In this document: positions 20,771-31,539 of the stretch, piece after piece
Numbering within the stretch: the stretch's first letter is position 1
Layout: each line of letters starts with the position of its first letter
Assembly: GCA_029747015.1 (NCBI GenBank)
Contig: JAKOGI010000416.1
Span: forward strand, 482,001-546,000
Direction: 5' to 3'
Source: Carnegiea gigantea
Taxonomy: Eukaryota > Streptophyta > Magnoliopsida > Caryophyllales > Cactaceae
Length of the DNA stretch: 64,000 bases
The notes under the pieces: generated by a model
The model's input: only the letters and a program-made list of their open reading frames with translations
Told to the model about the DNA's origin: nothing
The model's database searches: none
Translations under genes and position numbers: made by a program

Positions 20771-22174
20771 TGTTGAACGGTAAATTTACCTATTTTACGT
20801 GCCTCTTTCACCTACTTTTCGCTCGTATAATAACTTAATCTTTAGAATTTTTACTCGTTTTATTTATGTTTTGTAGGAAATAACTCTAAATCGAGCAAAC
20901 GTCGCGGAAAGGGACAAAGATGGGACAAAACGATGAAAATCAGCGAAAACGGGCAAAACACAGCAGAGAAGGACAGTGCACGGCTAACCTGCAGGGAGTC
21001 ACGACCGTGCACTGGCGGCAGAAGCCACGCACGGCCGTGCGTGGTGGCGCACGGCCAGGCGCACGGCCGTGCGTGGTGACGCACGGCCGTGCGTTAGGCC
21101 TGGGTTCGCGATAAAAGCCCCTTTTTCGGGCGTTCATGAGGGGAGTTCGTTCGGGGTTTCTCCTTGGGCGATTCTTAGGGTAGTTTAGGTTAGGTTTATC
21201 CAATAAAAACCTCAATAGGAGGATTAGATTAGGATTGTAGTTTGTATTTTGGGATTCAAGCTTGTGGATCTCAAGTTCTTCAATCGATTCAAGCATAAGT
21301 TTCCCTCTTCCTTTTCTCTATTTATTTCATTGTTCTTGTTTATGTTTTGTTAGTTTTAATTCTTGTATTTGTTTTGCTTAAGTTTATATGTTTAGTTTTT
21401 GTTGTTAATATATGTTATTTACTTGTTTAAATTCGTTTGATTTCATTTCCTTTGCTTTGTTCTTCAAGTTTATGTTCTTGTTTGTTAGTTTAGGTTTTCA
21501 TGCGTTTTTCATGATTTGTTGGTAGATTGTGTTGGCTTGGATTGTGATTAGCCTCTTGATGGCTAATTGATCTTGTACTAGGCATAGCCATACCCAATCT
21601 ATGCCTAGAACCTAGAGATTTCCTTCACGCCCGCCAAGTGTTCGATGAAATGCCTGAGAGGGCTTTCATCCATATTATTGGGCGATTGACTTATGCTGAG
21701 AGGTGAGGTCAATTAGCTAGTGTGGGAGAGGGAATAGCCGAGTTCGGGACATGAAAATAGTATCCGAATCGAGCTAGGTCCGGGGTTGCTAGTTTTGTGG
21801 TCTAATTCGCCTAACCCCACGAAAGTAGGTGGTTACACGAGTTAGACTAGCTCATGACCCTTGAGAGAGGGCTTGGGTGGTCTTTGATGGTGCAACCGAC
21901 CATCTCTTGTTCATAGTATGGTTTGGGTAGGTTAGGACTCATCTTGGTTAGTTAGTTCATCCATTGGTAAAATCATAACTCCAAGTCACTTGTTTTTGTG
22001 TTTGTAGCGTAGTTTAGTTTCCCCTTTTCACTCTTTGATCTCGCCTAGATTGAGACGCTCTAGTGAACTCTGGTAGTTGAAAACCCAATTCCCTGCGGAC
22101 GACACCCCAAGTACTCAACGATACACCTTGCACTTGGGGTTTATAAATATTAAAACTCTGTTTTTCACGCAACA
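20771..22174 (+). repeat. 3' LTR of element C
   Basis: 1404 bp, nearly identical to 16434-17838. Single-base differences seen by eye include those at the GGCTAACC/GGCCGACC site, the CTTAAGTTTATATG site and CCTCTTGATGG versus CCTCTTGGTGG. The GC-rich array is arranged differently. Confidence 0.95.
20977..21097 (+). repeat. GC-rich palindromic array in the 3' LTR of C
   Basis: Copies of GCACGGCCGTGC at 21029-21040, 21061-21072 and 21081-21092, with the variant GCACGGCCAGGC between the first and second copies. In the 5' LTR the variant precedes all three copies, so the units have been reordered. Confidence 0.85.
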
Positions 22175-23099
22175 GGTGTCGTTTACTAACTATGTATACC
22201 TATAATTATGCTTCTGAAGTAGAATTAGGGCCTAGTCTATCGTTTTCCCTCATTGTCCATAAATATTATCAAGTGATATTGCATTTTAAGAACACCAGGC
22301 ACGTCCATTACATTTATCTTTAAAAATAAAACGTATTTCCCAAAGTATGTCTTGGTAAGTATATCAATAAATCAGTTTATCCAGTGATTTATCACCTAGT
22401 TATTTACCCCATCAGTCATTATTTATACAGCATTCGCCCGCCAGCTACCCGTGTGCCCTTAGGCTAGGTTTCCCAATCGGCTTGAAAAGTGTACACCTAT
22501 CTATAGATCATAACAGTTACTGGGGATTCACTATCAGATAATAACTAGCAATGCAGTTTCCCATTCATCTTATTCACTTTTTTAAATTAAAATGAATTGT
22601 GAAGTGGGTCCGACCAATTTTTTAGTGAACATTTGACAATACAGGAATGCATGTATAGAGCTTCAGCTCACATTTCAAAATGTTTGTCATGTTTTGTTTT
22701 ATACAAATGCTCACTGATTCTCCCTCATGCTAGCAAACCAGCTGAAGAGAATAAGTAAGCAAGGGAATCTGAATGGATAAGTAATAATGTTAGTTCATGA
22801 ATATTTTAGGGACTATATTTTGAGATGTTCAGTTGTTGGAGATGTAAACTTGATAGAGAATTACTCTATTCTGGTGCGTAAACGTTATAATAGTTAGCAA
22901 CTCTCTGTATATGGTTTTGATAATATTTAAATGTGTATGGTTTTAATCTATGCTTAACTATGTTATATCAAGTGCACATGCTTAAGGTCTTGCCCTTCCA
23001 GATGGCGGTAGTGCCCCAACCATCTAGTTTATCAATTCCAATTAAGGGCATAACTAAAGAATATACAATTCATGAGATATGCGCATTAGGGGCATTACA
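22175..23099 (+). repeat. 3' LTR of element B, second part
   Basis: Begins with GGTGT, the right copy of C's duplication, then follows the 5' LTR from GTTTACTAGCTATGTATACC (6801) to its end, finishing GGGGCATTACA at 23099. Together with 14672-16433 it totals about 2.68 kb. Confidence 0.85.
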
Positions 23100-23104
23100 G
23101 ATGT

Positions 23105-24145
23105 TGACATGTAGGTTTTTTTTAGGGCCTAGGAATGCATACTTGAGTGAATTAAGAAGAGTTTTCAACTCAGCTTGAGGTGGAGAGACAACAGAAGGTG
23201 GCAAAGGAAAACTGACCAAAGGTGTAAGGGGTTCATAAGTGGACATCCAAGAGGAAGACTCATGATAAGAAGTGGAATCTAGAGTAGAATTGATCTCATT
23301 AATTGTACTTCCTAAGTCAAAGAAAGAGTCATTTAGATTCATTTTCAAACACAGGTTGAGAAGAAGCTTCACAAATGTTAAGCCTAAGTGAGACATCCAT
23401 CTCTCTTGACCTACAGTTCATGTTGGCATTAGCTGTGGCCTAGAAGGGGCATCCTAAAATAAGAGGGATTTGCTTAGAATCTTGAACCAAGATATCATCT
23501 ATCCGCCCCCTAGGAGTCCTTACTAACATATCACCAAGCTAAAGAGTAGTTAAAATGTTTCATTTCACCTAATCTTAACCTTAAGTAAATAGAATATGAT
23601 ATTAAATTAACACTAGAACCCAAATCTAACAGTGTCCTTTTAATTTTTTGATTACCAATATAGCATGAAATAGTAGGATCACTAGGTTCTTTGAACTTAG
23701 GTATAGTGTCAAATTTCAAAATTGAGCTTACTTGTTCACTTAGAATAACATTTTTAGACTTCTCATCTTTTGATTTTCTTTTAAAAGTGCACGTCTTTAA
23801 GGAACTTAGCATAAGCTAGAATCTGCCAAATTGCTTCTAAAGGGGGAAGATTGACCTTAATGTGCTTAAGGGTCTCTAGAATGTCATCTCTTTGCTTGTC
23901 TTTCTTAGAAGGGAATGGTGTATCCAAAGCTTGAGGGTAAAAAGTCTTGGCTTATATGTGGCAATGGCGTTAGACACAAAAGAAGAAAGGGGATGGTCAT
24001 TTTCCTTTCTAGTTTTGAGGTCACTCTCAATGGTCAAAAGTCTTTCATCTTTGTCATGTTCCTTTTCACTCACTTTATTATCTACTTCTCTACCACTCCT
24101 AAGAATCGTTATAGCTTTCAATTGTTCAAATTGTTGACCATTAAA
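23105..24145 (-). pseudogene. Protease region of gypsy A
   Basis: Minus strand from 24145 down: the conserved AITILRSGRE at the gag-protease junction, then a basic-acidic linker, CTFKRKSK, EQVSSILKFDTIPKFKEPSD, PTISCYIGNQKIKRTLLDLG (about 23700-23620) and SSVNLISYSIYLRL. The active site reads DLG rather than DSG, as is usual in this Athila-like branch. Next comes an IPLILGCPF-like block in another frame and ELKTLLNSLKYAFLGPKKNL at about 23180-23115, the linker to RT. Element B cuts it just after HVNI. Stops at 23532 and several shifts. Confidence 0.75.
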
Positions 24146-24479
24146 ATTTTGTATGGGATGACTTGGAAGTATTCCTTCTTCTCGTTTTGCCTACAGGTAT
24201 AGCTAGTCACCCAAGTTGGATTTCCAATTTAGCTATAGATTATGAATGAGAGCTAATAATATGCATTTTAGACTCAATTTCTTCGACCTTAAAATCAACA
24301 TTTTGCACAACGGAAGTCAAGTTATCAAGGGCATAAATTACCTTATCTATATCGAAGCTCCCAGATGGAGCTTGATCAAAAGGAGGATGAGCATGTCTCT
24401 GGTTTTGGAAACTAGGAAGGGTAGGTATGCTAGACTGGGCTTGAAAATTTTCAACATTTTGAGACCTTGATGAAAACTT

Positions 24480-25470
24480 AAGATGATTCCTCCAACCATG
24501 ATTGTAAGTATTAAAATAAGGATTATCGGATGGAGAAAATCTTTAGGTAGCATTAACATGATCAGTCACACAGTTAGAGTTACCAGCACGAGGACATAAA
24601 ATAGAAGCTTGCATGGGACTAGTACAAATCAAATACACATCTTGCATAGAAGAAACATTAGACGGTTTGTTAGCACAAGAATTGATCAAATTTCTTAGCT
24701 AAAGCATCAAATTCACTAGAAATGTCAATTGACTGTGAAAACTAATAAATCTCTCCTTTACTTCCCAATGTCCTAAGCAAATCAAAATGTCAGGAAGTAG
24801 CAAGCAAATGAAATTATCACTCAAATGTTCAAACAATTTCAAAGCTTCTTTAGGGGTTTTATACAAGAAATTACCACTACAAGATACATTAACCATCTCC
24901 CTATTGTGCTTATCTAACCCAGAATAAAAACCCTAGCCGCGTTACCACATAAGACTTCACGATGAGGACAACTTCGCAATAACTCCTTAACCCTTTTCCT
25001 ACTTTCATGCATTTGTTCATTTGTATTTTGTGAGAAAGTGGCTATAGCAGTTCTTAAGGCAGTCAGTTTACCAACTGAGAAAAACTTTTTCAATAGTTCC
25101 TTTTGCATTTGATCTCAAGTGGTGATATTTGTCTTAGTATCTGACCTAGCTTTAGCTTTATCCTTTAAAGAGAAAGGAAAAAAAAATACAAAGAAAGCGC
25201 GTCATTAGAGACATTATTTAAGAAGACAGTAGAATATATCTTTGAAAATGCATCAACATGCTTGAAAGGATCTTCAGACTCTAGCCCACAAAAGGATGGA
25301 ACCATTTGGATAAGAGAATGCTTAATCTTGAATGGCCTATGGCAACGGGCATATGGGTACTCGTAAGTGAGTTCTAAGCAGCGAGGGTGAAATACTCCTT
25401 AAGTTACTTAGGTGGGGGGTTGTTCTTCAACAATCTTCTTCTTGGATTCACGTCTCTTAACTCTTATATT
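24480..25470 (-). pseudogene. Gag of gypsy A
   Basis: Minus strand reads PSFCGLESEDPFKHVDAFSK (about 25310), LSLYFFPFSLKDKAKA, TTWDQMQKELLKKFF-like with one stop at W, GKLTALRTAIATFSQN, a RKRVKELLRSCPH motif and, further on, SGNFLYKTPKEALKLFEHLS (24885-24830), the gag C-terminal helix. These are the standard motifs of Athila/Tat gag, in order. 24150-24480 is the decayed gag tail in mixed frames with no intact zinc knuckle. Several stops. Confidence 0.75.
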
Positions 25471-25479
25471 ACTAAGAGA

Positions 25480-25965
25480 ACATTCAATTTTAGGATTATA
25501 TTTTTCAAGGTCTAAGAATAAAGAACATGCACGATGCATATTCCAATAAACAATCAAGATGATACTATGAAATCACCACCACAATAACCCTAAACACAAT
25601 TAGAAGAAAAGAAAATAAATAAATAAAAGAAAATAAGTAAAAGATCTAAAGAAGGAAAAAAGATGAAAAAGAAAATAAAAGAAAATAAAAGGAAGGGGGT
25701 TGTTAGATTAAACAAAATAAACAAAATAACAGAAATAAAATAGTTAAATTAGATTATATTACAAGGGAATGGAGAAAATAGTTAGACTAGAAGGGAATTG
25801 GGAGAACAAAAACAAAATGGTTTGAATAGGAGAAAAAGGGGAATGAAATAGTAAACACAAAAAATAGAAGGTAAAATTGTTAGATTAGCAAGGAATATGG
25901 GAAAAAAATAAACAAATAAATAAAAAGAAATAAAAGGAAAAGGAAATTCAAAAATCACTATAAGT
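25480..25965 (-). other. A-rich leader of gypsy A
   Basis: On the plus strand this is an extremely A-rich stretch (AAATAAAAGAAAATAA runs, 25595-25960), hence T-rich in the element's sense. It lies between the primer site and gag and is non-coding. Confidence 0.6.
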
Positions 25966-25983
25966 TCCCCCGCAATGGTACCA
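25966..25983 (-). other. Primer-binding site of gypsy A (tRNA-Asp-like)
   Basis: The minus strand reads TGGTACCATTGCGGGGGA, matching the tRNA-Asp complement at 14 of 18 bases, consistent with an old site. Confidence 0.65.
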
Positions 25984-25989
25984 AAAACT

Positions 25990-27170
25990 TGATATGAATT
26001 TTATATTTAGTTTTAAAAACCTTTTTACTTACAAGTGAACAAGATAAATCATAGACTAACAGGTATAGGATACCGATCCCATGAAGAATAATAGTAATTT
26101 TAGATTTTGACCTTCCAATTGTGAAGAATAATTCAAGTGAGGAGTTCAAGTATCAATATGAATTGAAGAAACAAAAGAAAACAAATGAGTCAAGCAAATA
26201 GGGAGAAATCAAATAAGAGAAAGGTCCAAGGCTTTGGATTTCACTAATAACACAAATATTGAATTACTAACTCAAATGGGGGTTCAATTAATCTCTTGTT
26301 CAACCTAAGCTACAAGCATTAGGCCATAAATTAAAAAAATAAATTATAATGATTGAGTGATATTATTTATCTAGTAGTTAGCATAAATCATTCTTTTTAG
26401 ACACAACTCATCCAATTTCTAGATAAATTATTTAATTTTAATAATTATAATTTTAAGCCCAATTGCACAACATCATATTAGGCCACAAGGTCTAATATTC
26501 ATTTCAGATAGCCAATTAAACTATTGCAATCAACATGAATAACAATAGTTCGAAGATGCATAAATAAGTTAATTTCAAATACAAACTCAAAATTATGCAA
26601 AATAATCTCAAAAGAAATTAGTAGTTAATATTATTAATCAAGGATCCATCCTAATCCTAGAAGAGTACTTAGTCTGCCATAGTTAGTGAAAACACCATTA
26701 AAGTTGGTCTAGCCATCTCTCAATATTGGTATATTTCTCTCTCTATATCCAAACTTAGATACTCAATTGCACAAAAATATAGAATTAAGTGCGAACTCTT
26801 AAACTTAACTCGTAATTAAGGTGAGAAGAGAAGAGAAAAATAGCTAACAAAACTTATTTTCTTTTAAACTCCTCAACCCAAATGGTTGTCTTACAAGGAC
26901 TCTCTCTAAGAAAATTGAAAGATGCAAGATGAGGGAATGTGGGATTGCTTGGATGAGTGAATGAGTGAATGGATGATTGATTTTTCCACTAGTGTTGATC
27001 CCCTTTTATATTGAAAATTCAACCCCTCTCGGTGCCCAAAAATTAATGAAAAATTAATTTCAATTAATTCTTGGTCGTTGTATTATTGAATTTAATGAGA
27101 AAAGACTAGGCATTAGCTAAACATTTATCAAGATTAATTAACTTTGACTAGGTGAGCTTGAGATTCCTCA
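25990..27170 (-). repeat. 5' LTR of gypsy A
   Basis: About 1.18 kb. On the minus strand it starts TGAGGAATCTCAAGCTCACC at 27170 and ends ATATCA at 25990, two bases before the T-run leading into the primer site. No second copy is in the window, so the start is a best guess from the TG end and the position of the TATA box. Confidence 0.6.
27001..27010 (-). promoter_or_regulatory. TATA box of gypsy A LTR
   Basis: The minus strand reads TATAAAAGGG, about 165 bp into the LTR, a good match to a plant TATA box. Confidence 0.5.
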
Positions 27171-27251
27171 CACTTGGCTGCTGGGGGGTGCTACGAGATA
27201 GGCTACAGGTTATGCTGGAGAACCGACCTAACAGGTTGACTGAGAGAGACT

Positions 27252-27935
27252 GTGGAAGAGAAAGGTCCATGGATAAGAAATGCCTTCATAATGGTTATAA
27301 TACTCGTTATCCTATACTTAGATGGGTATATTCAAGAGATCTTTAGGCATAAAGAAACAAGCAAGAAAGGAGTGACCATGTGCTTATTCAACAAAGGAGA
27401 ACTCTTGCAGGATTATCACCAACCTTGGATTGAAGTTGAGGAACAAAAAACAAAAAGTTCAAATGAGACACTTGAGAGTGAAGGTATTTTGGATTTTTAT
27501 GAAACAAGGGATGAGAAAAAATTGGCCATGGATAAGAGCTCTCTTAATGCTCCAAATTTGGAGTTTGCCTTACTCGATCTTCACATTAAAGAAACCATGG
27601 GGGTTCAAACTTAAGCTTAAGTTGATGACGTCACGTAGGCGCAAGTTCATAAATACACAGTTGAGGCCATGGAGGTTCTACCAGTGGAAATAATAAGCTT
27701 ATTTGGCTCCTTTTATATGCCTCTTGAAAGTGAATCACAATTACCTAATCTTGGGTATGAAGAGGTGCTCCATTATGTGTTAGATATTGATGAATACATT
27801 TATATTATTAACAAGTTTATGAATATCAAGGTTGGTAAGGAAGAATGTCAAATTAAAATGGCTCATAATTTGTTTAAAAAAGTTATGTGTCCAAAAAAGG
27901 TGAGATTCCTAGTGCTATGGTGTTGTTGAGATCAA
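27252..27935 (+). pseudogene. Unknown decayed reading frame, about 225 codons
   Basis: One frame stays open from 27252 to 27614, meets three stops within about 35 codons, and is open again from 27669 to 27929 in the same phase. Parts read LDFYETRDEKKLAMDKSSLN, NLEFALLDLHIKETMG and VLPVEIISLFGSFYMPLESE, followed by a helix-rich segment and a Lys-rich end. It looks like real protein with a few point stops, not random frame. I do not recognise it: it is not gag, RT or integrase. It begins about 80 bp outside the 5' LTR of gypsy A, so it belongs to whatever A inserted into. Confidence 0.4.
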
Positions 27936-29780
27936 AAGGGTGTATCAATCTTGCTTGGGTGATGATCTTTAGGAATGACGCAAGTGGCCATAAAGATTTA
28001 AGGGCAAATCCATATAAATAGTGGATGCTTGATGTGGAACAAGAGTCTTCATGATCTGCCTAGGTTGACCACGTTCATAGTTCACTTATTAGTGGTAAAT
28101 TATGCTAAATAAAGTTTCTAGCACAAGCCATCTAGAATTTTCAATTTCATAGGTTAACTTACTTCGTAGGTTAATTTTAAGCTGTTTTTTGGATGACCAA
28201 ATAAGCTCTAAAACTAGTGTTTTAGATATGATTGGATAGCTCTAGAAGCCTATTTTCTAGCAAGCAATGGCATGCTTAGATTCCAAATATATCTCAGAAG
28301 TTATAACGAAAAAAAAAAATTAAGTAAGAGTCAATTCTAGTTTGGTTATGCACAATTTTGATCATAGGCTTAATTCAGCAATCAAATGGATGATTTTACA
28401 ATTAATCTTTTATTGATAGTTAGTGGACATGTCCAGCTAATTCTTCCTTGAAGATGACCATGAAATTCCCTGATTGGAATGGTGGGGGATGCCATTAGGC
28501 AAGCATATGTGCAGGAAATTGCAACCACCTTTTTTTCTTGTTTTAATTATACAACTAGTTAGAATTTCATTGGCTGTTTTCTTTATAATTCAATTAGTTG
28601 TTACAATGCTTAGAGAGGAGGTTACCCTACTATACCTGTTGTATAATTTTCATATTTGGATTATTGAAGAAAAAGCTTGTTGTTTGGTATCTCTCTACAA
28701 ATCTCATTTTCCTCATCTCTTTTAAAAGAGTGGTGATTGGTGGTCTACCCTTTGTTCTAATCTTTGGTGTTTAAGCTTTATTAGATTGAATTGCAGGTTG
28801 ACTAATGTAGGTGATGGCTTAACCTTTATCCAAGACATCTCATCTGTTAATTGTTGTTGATTCTAGTTTCCACAGATAAAATTTACAATTTTTTTTTTGT
28901 TTTAAGTTTGGTTTTTGTTTGAAGTTATAATTTAGCTCATCCAAGGTGTTCTTCTTGTGGGTTGTTGTTCATCCTTACCTTTTTGGGAATCATTATCTTG
29001 ATCAAATCCTTTATTTGGCTAAAGGATATTCTTACGTGCTTCAAAAGCACCAAAGTCCACTAAGCAAAATATTTTTCCTGAATTTTAAAAAATTTTCAAA
29101 ACAAAAAAATATGTATAAGTGAGCGCCCCACCTGTACACCAAAACTTCACAATGTTCTTATTGTAGAAACCAAGCCACCACAAATCGATCACATAACCAA
29201 TATTTACCTATAAAACTAAAACATAATCAACAAGCTAACATGAAATCAAGCAACAAAACTGAAAGGCAAAGCTGACACAAAATGATATGTACACACAAAA
29301 TAGGGGCATAAAAATCGAAAAAAAAAGTTATGTACAAAATGAAAAAGAATAAAAGGAACAGCTACACTAGGTCAAACAATGGTTGTACTCAAACTAGTGC
29401 TTCTTTGCAACTAATCTAAATGAGTCCCATAGCTCGCTAGACATTTTAAATTAGCATACAAGCTACTACTCATATCAATCCTCATCAAACCTTGTATCAA
29501 CTTGTCAAATGGGTGCGAGTAAGCTTCACAAAAATGAAAGTAGTACTAATAACGAGGTTTACCCTAATTATGACACATAATTAGACTACAAATTAAGGCT
29601 CCCTTGAGCTTATCAAAGCGCTGAGTGCAATCATGAGAGACGTGTATTGCAAATTCAAATGTTGATGTCACCAGTCTAAAACTGATGTGATTATATGAAT
29701 GCACATAACATCTAGCGTGATCTATATATTCTAAATGAAATCTAATATCTCTAAAAAGAGAGGGGAGGAGACCTAGGCAA
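27936..29780. other. Unassigned AT-rich sequence
   Basis: No sustained coding frame and no repeat end I can place. 29060-29120 is A/T-run rich. 29100-29780 may be the non-coding 3' part of element D on the minus strand, by analogy with the long 3' region of element C; that is a guess. Confidence 0.3.
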
Positions 29781-30600
29781 AATCAATCAAATGCAATGTG
29801 AAATTCAGTGCCCCTAGGCTAGCCTAAAGTTAAGTCCTCTACCTCTATGTGATCCTCAAGTCTCCATATTAATATTATCAAGAGTCTCATCTAAACAATG
29901 ACTATCAGGCACCAAAATCTTAAACTAAACAAAGGTAAGTTGGGGGGTCTAAATGATGGTGAACAATTGAAGGGAAGAGGGGGTTATAATGGGAGAAGTG
30001 GGAGCAAAGTCACAAGAAGACTTAATTGAAACACAATCAATAGCCTCCACACTAGTATATGCAACCGCAACTATCTCCTTAACACACTACTCTCTCTATA
30101 ATGATATCCTTTAACTCAATAAACAGGTCATGCTCATTATCAAAGCAAACATTTTCCTGAATCTCTCTCCCTCCCGGGATTCTCCTAATGAAGGCAAAAA
30201 AAGAGCCGGATTATGAACAATCAAACTACACTCAGAGGTGCCACTAACTATGCTAAACTGTGAAGGAGGTATAAATGCTAAGGAAAAATGCAAGTAACTC
30301 TCTCCCTTATAAGATAATTAATCAAGAAAGTCAGAAAACGAGCTATCCTCATGGTCCAGTAAATGATCACATAAGTAATAGGATAAAGTGTGTAATTATC
30401 AGTCTGAGGATGATAAAAAGAAGAAAGTCCAAGTTAGTGCTTGCGATCAGCTACTACATCCTCCCTAATTATCTCCCACTCAAAGGCTTTGTCACCAAAA
30501 TCCTCCAGAAAATCCAAAGCATCATGTGTATGACTACATAAGAACTTTACCCCAGATATAGACTAAACCATAGCCCTGGTGCTCATGTCTAAACCCCTGT
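29780..30600 (-). pseudogene. Degenerate acidic coding-like tail downstream of D gag
   Basis: In the minus-strand sense, frames with few stops read ENVCFDNEHDLFIELKDIII, then EIVAVAYTSVEAIDCVSIKS and SCDFAPTSPIITPSSLQLF, then VPDSHCLDETLDNINMET. The Ser/Thr/Pro/acidic character recalls the C-terminal part of the element C protein and not a protease or RT. It is therefore possibly the tail of another gag-only element. Weak evidence, as the sequence is broken. Confidence 0.3.
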
Positions 30601-31040
30601 AAACAATTTGGGACAAATTTAATCTCTCTAAACCATGGGGAGTGCATTGAGTGAGCAACTCCTTGAAAATATTTATATATCTCTAAAAAGGCTTAAGTTC
30701 AGCATGGATAAAAGAGAGGATTTCATTCCTACAAGCTTGATGATCATGCCTGACGGCAAATGTCTCCTAAGGAAAGCATCAACAAATGAATCCCAAGAGG
30801 AAATTGTTTCAATCTTAAGGCCACATGTTTACCTCTTTTCGTCTTCTTTAAGAGCAAAAGCAATGAACTCTATCCTCAAAACTTTAGTGAATACCTTGTA
30901 ACTATGAATAAAGGAACACACCTTCTCAAACTCCCATATAAACAAATAAGGGCTATATGTGCTTGAAACTTGTGAATTTGGGAAGTAATTCCACATCATT
31001 TGGCTTAAGCTCAAATTAAACATTCTTGGGTATATAAGGG
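30600..31040 (-). pseudogene. Gag core of element D
   Basis: Minus strand: NYFPNSQVSSTYSPYLFIWE and FEKVCSFIHSYKV, then LRIEFIAFALKEDEKR, corresponding to the PYLHIREFEEVC and RLKLFPFSLKDKAK blocks of Athila/Tat gag. One stop follows, then SSWDSFVDAFLRRHLPSG, the WxEMxxxFLxKFFP block. The next block (YWERFxxLLxxCPHH) is decayed near 30700-30620. It would form the capsid of D's particle if intact. Confidence 0.6.
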
Positions 31041-31515
31041 AGTCCAGAGCAAGATTTTTGAGAGATTCTAGTGGGGTTAAAAAGATCTCTCAAGGTACGT
31101 GGAGGCACTAATTGCACTTTTGTTTCACAGTAGACCAATCAAAATTTGTAGCCTTGGGGACAACTGTAAGTCTTTATGCACCTCTACGCCCTAAAAATCC
31201 ACAAGCCCACTACTTATGGCAAATGTGTCACATTTTCTTGGTCCTTTAATTTTCTTAATTTTTTGGGTTGTCCACATTTTCTATATTTCTTCTTTATTTT
31301 TTATAGTTTTTAATATTGTCAAAGAAACTGACTATCCTGTAACATAAAGACAAAGTGAAGCAACAATGAAAGAACTATACTTACAATCAATAAGCAACCA
31401 GAAGGCATGTTCGCATGAAGAACAAGTCAAAAGCTAACATAATAAGCTGCCTACCATAATAATTAACAAGAAAATAACCAATAAAAGAGAAAAGTAATCA
31501 AATTTCGTACCACTG
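31041..31515 (-). other. Leader of element D
   Basis: Non-coding, between the primer site and gag. On the plus strand 31240-31320 is T-rich. Confidence 0.45.
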
Positions 31516-31533
31516 TCCCCAATGACACCGCCA
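31516..31533 (-). other. Primer-binding site of element D (tRNA-Asp-like)
   Basis: The minus strand reads TGGCGGTGTCATTGGGGA, close to the tRNA-Asp complement TGGCGCCGTTGCCGGGGA and in the same TTTT-TGGC setting as in element C. Confidence 0.6.
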
Positions 31534-31539
31534 AAAACT

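Larger units (their letters stand above)
16434..22174 (+). mobile_element. Element C: young gag-only LTR retrotransposon (TR-GAG-like)
   Basis: Total 5741 bp: LTRs of 1405 and 1404 bp beginning TGTTGAACGG and ending CACGCAACA, an exact 18-base tRNA-Asp primer site, one intact reading frame, a long non-coding 3' region and a polypurine tract. Perfect 5-bp duplication GGTGT at 16429-16433 and 22175-22179. There is no protease, RT, RNase H or integrase, so movement must rely on enzymes of another element. By eye the LTRs differ at about a dozen single sites, roughly 1%, plus a rearranged GC-rich array, so insertion was recent relative to everything around it. The form matches the published TR-GAG class (LTR elements with only a gag-like gene); the family itself I do not recognise. 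Confidence 0.9.
5001..23099 (+). mobile_element. Element B: Ty3/gypsy chromovirus (Del/Tekay-like), interrupted by CACTA-3 and element C
   Basis: Two LTRs of about 2.7 kb, an initiator-Met primer site, gag-protease-RT-RNase H-integrase in that order, a chromodomain-like C-terminus and a polypurine tract define a chromovirus; the long LTRs fit the Del/Tekay lineage. The 5-bp flanks are gatga (4996-5000) and gatgt (23100-23104), one mismatch. The 5' LTR begins TATAGTAG where the 3' copy has TGTAATAG. The LTRs have drifted clearly and every coding domain carries stops, so the element is old. It inserted in the protease-RT spacer of gypsy A in opposite orientation. Confidence 0.85.
4423..27170 (-). 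mobile_element. Gypsy A: minus-strand Athila/Tat-like Ty3/gypsy element, split by B and CACTA-1
   Basis: On the minus strand the order is 5' LTR (27170-25990), tRNA-Asp-like primer site, A-rich leader, gag, protease, [18.1-kb insertion of element B], RT, [CACTA-1], window edge. The protein reads across B: the conserved linker KYAFLGPKKNLHVNI ends at 23105 and GWSIADLNGI follows from about 4920, the spacing expected for this linker. The 3' half and 3' LTR lie left of the window. Old, with many stops. Confidence 0.75.
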
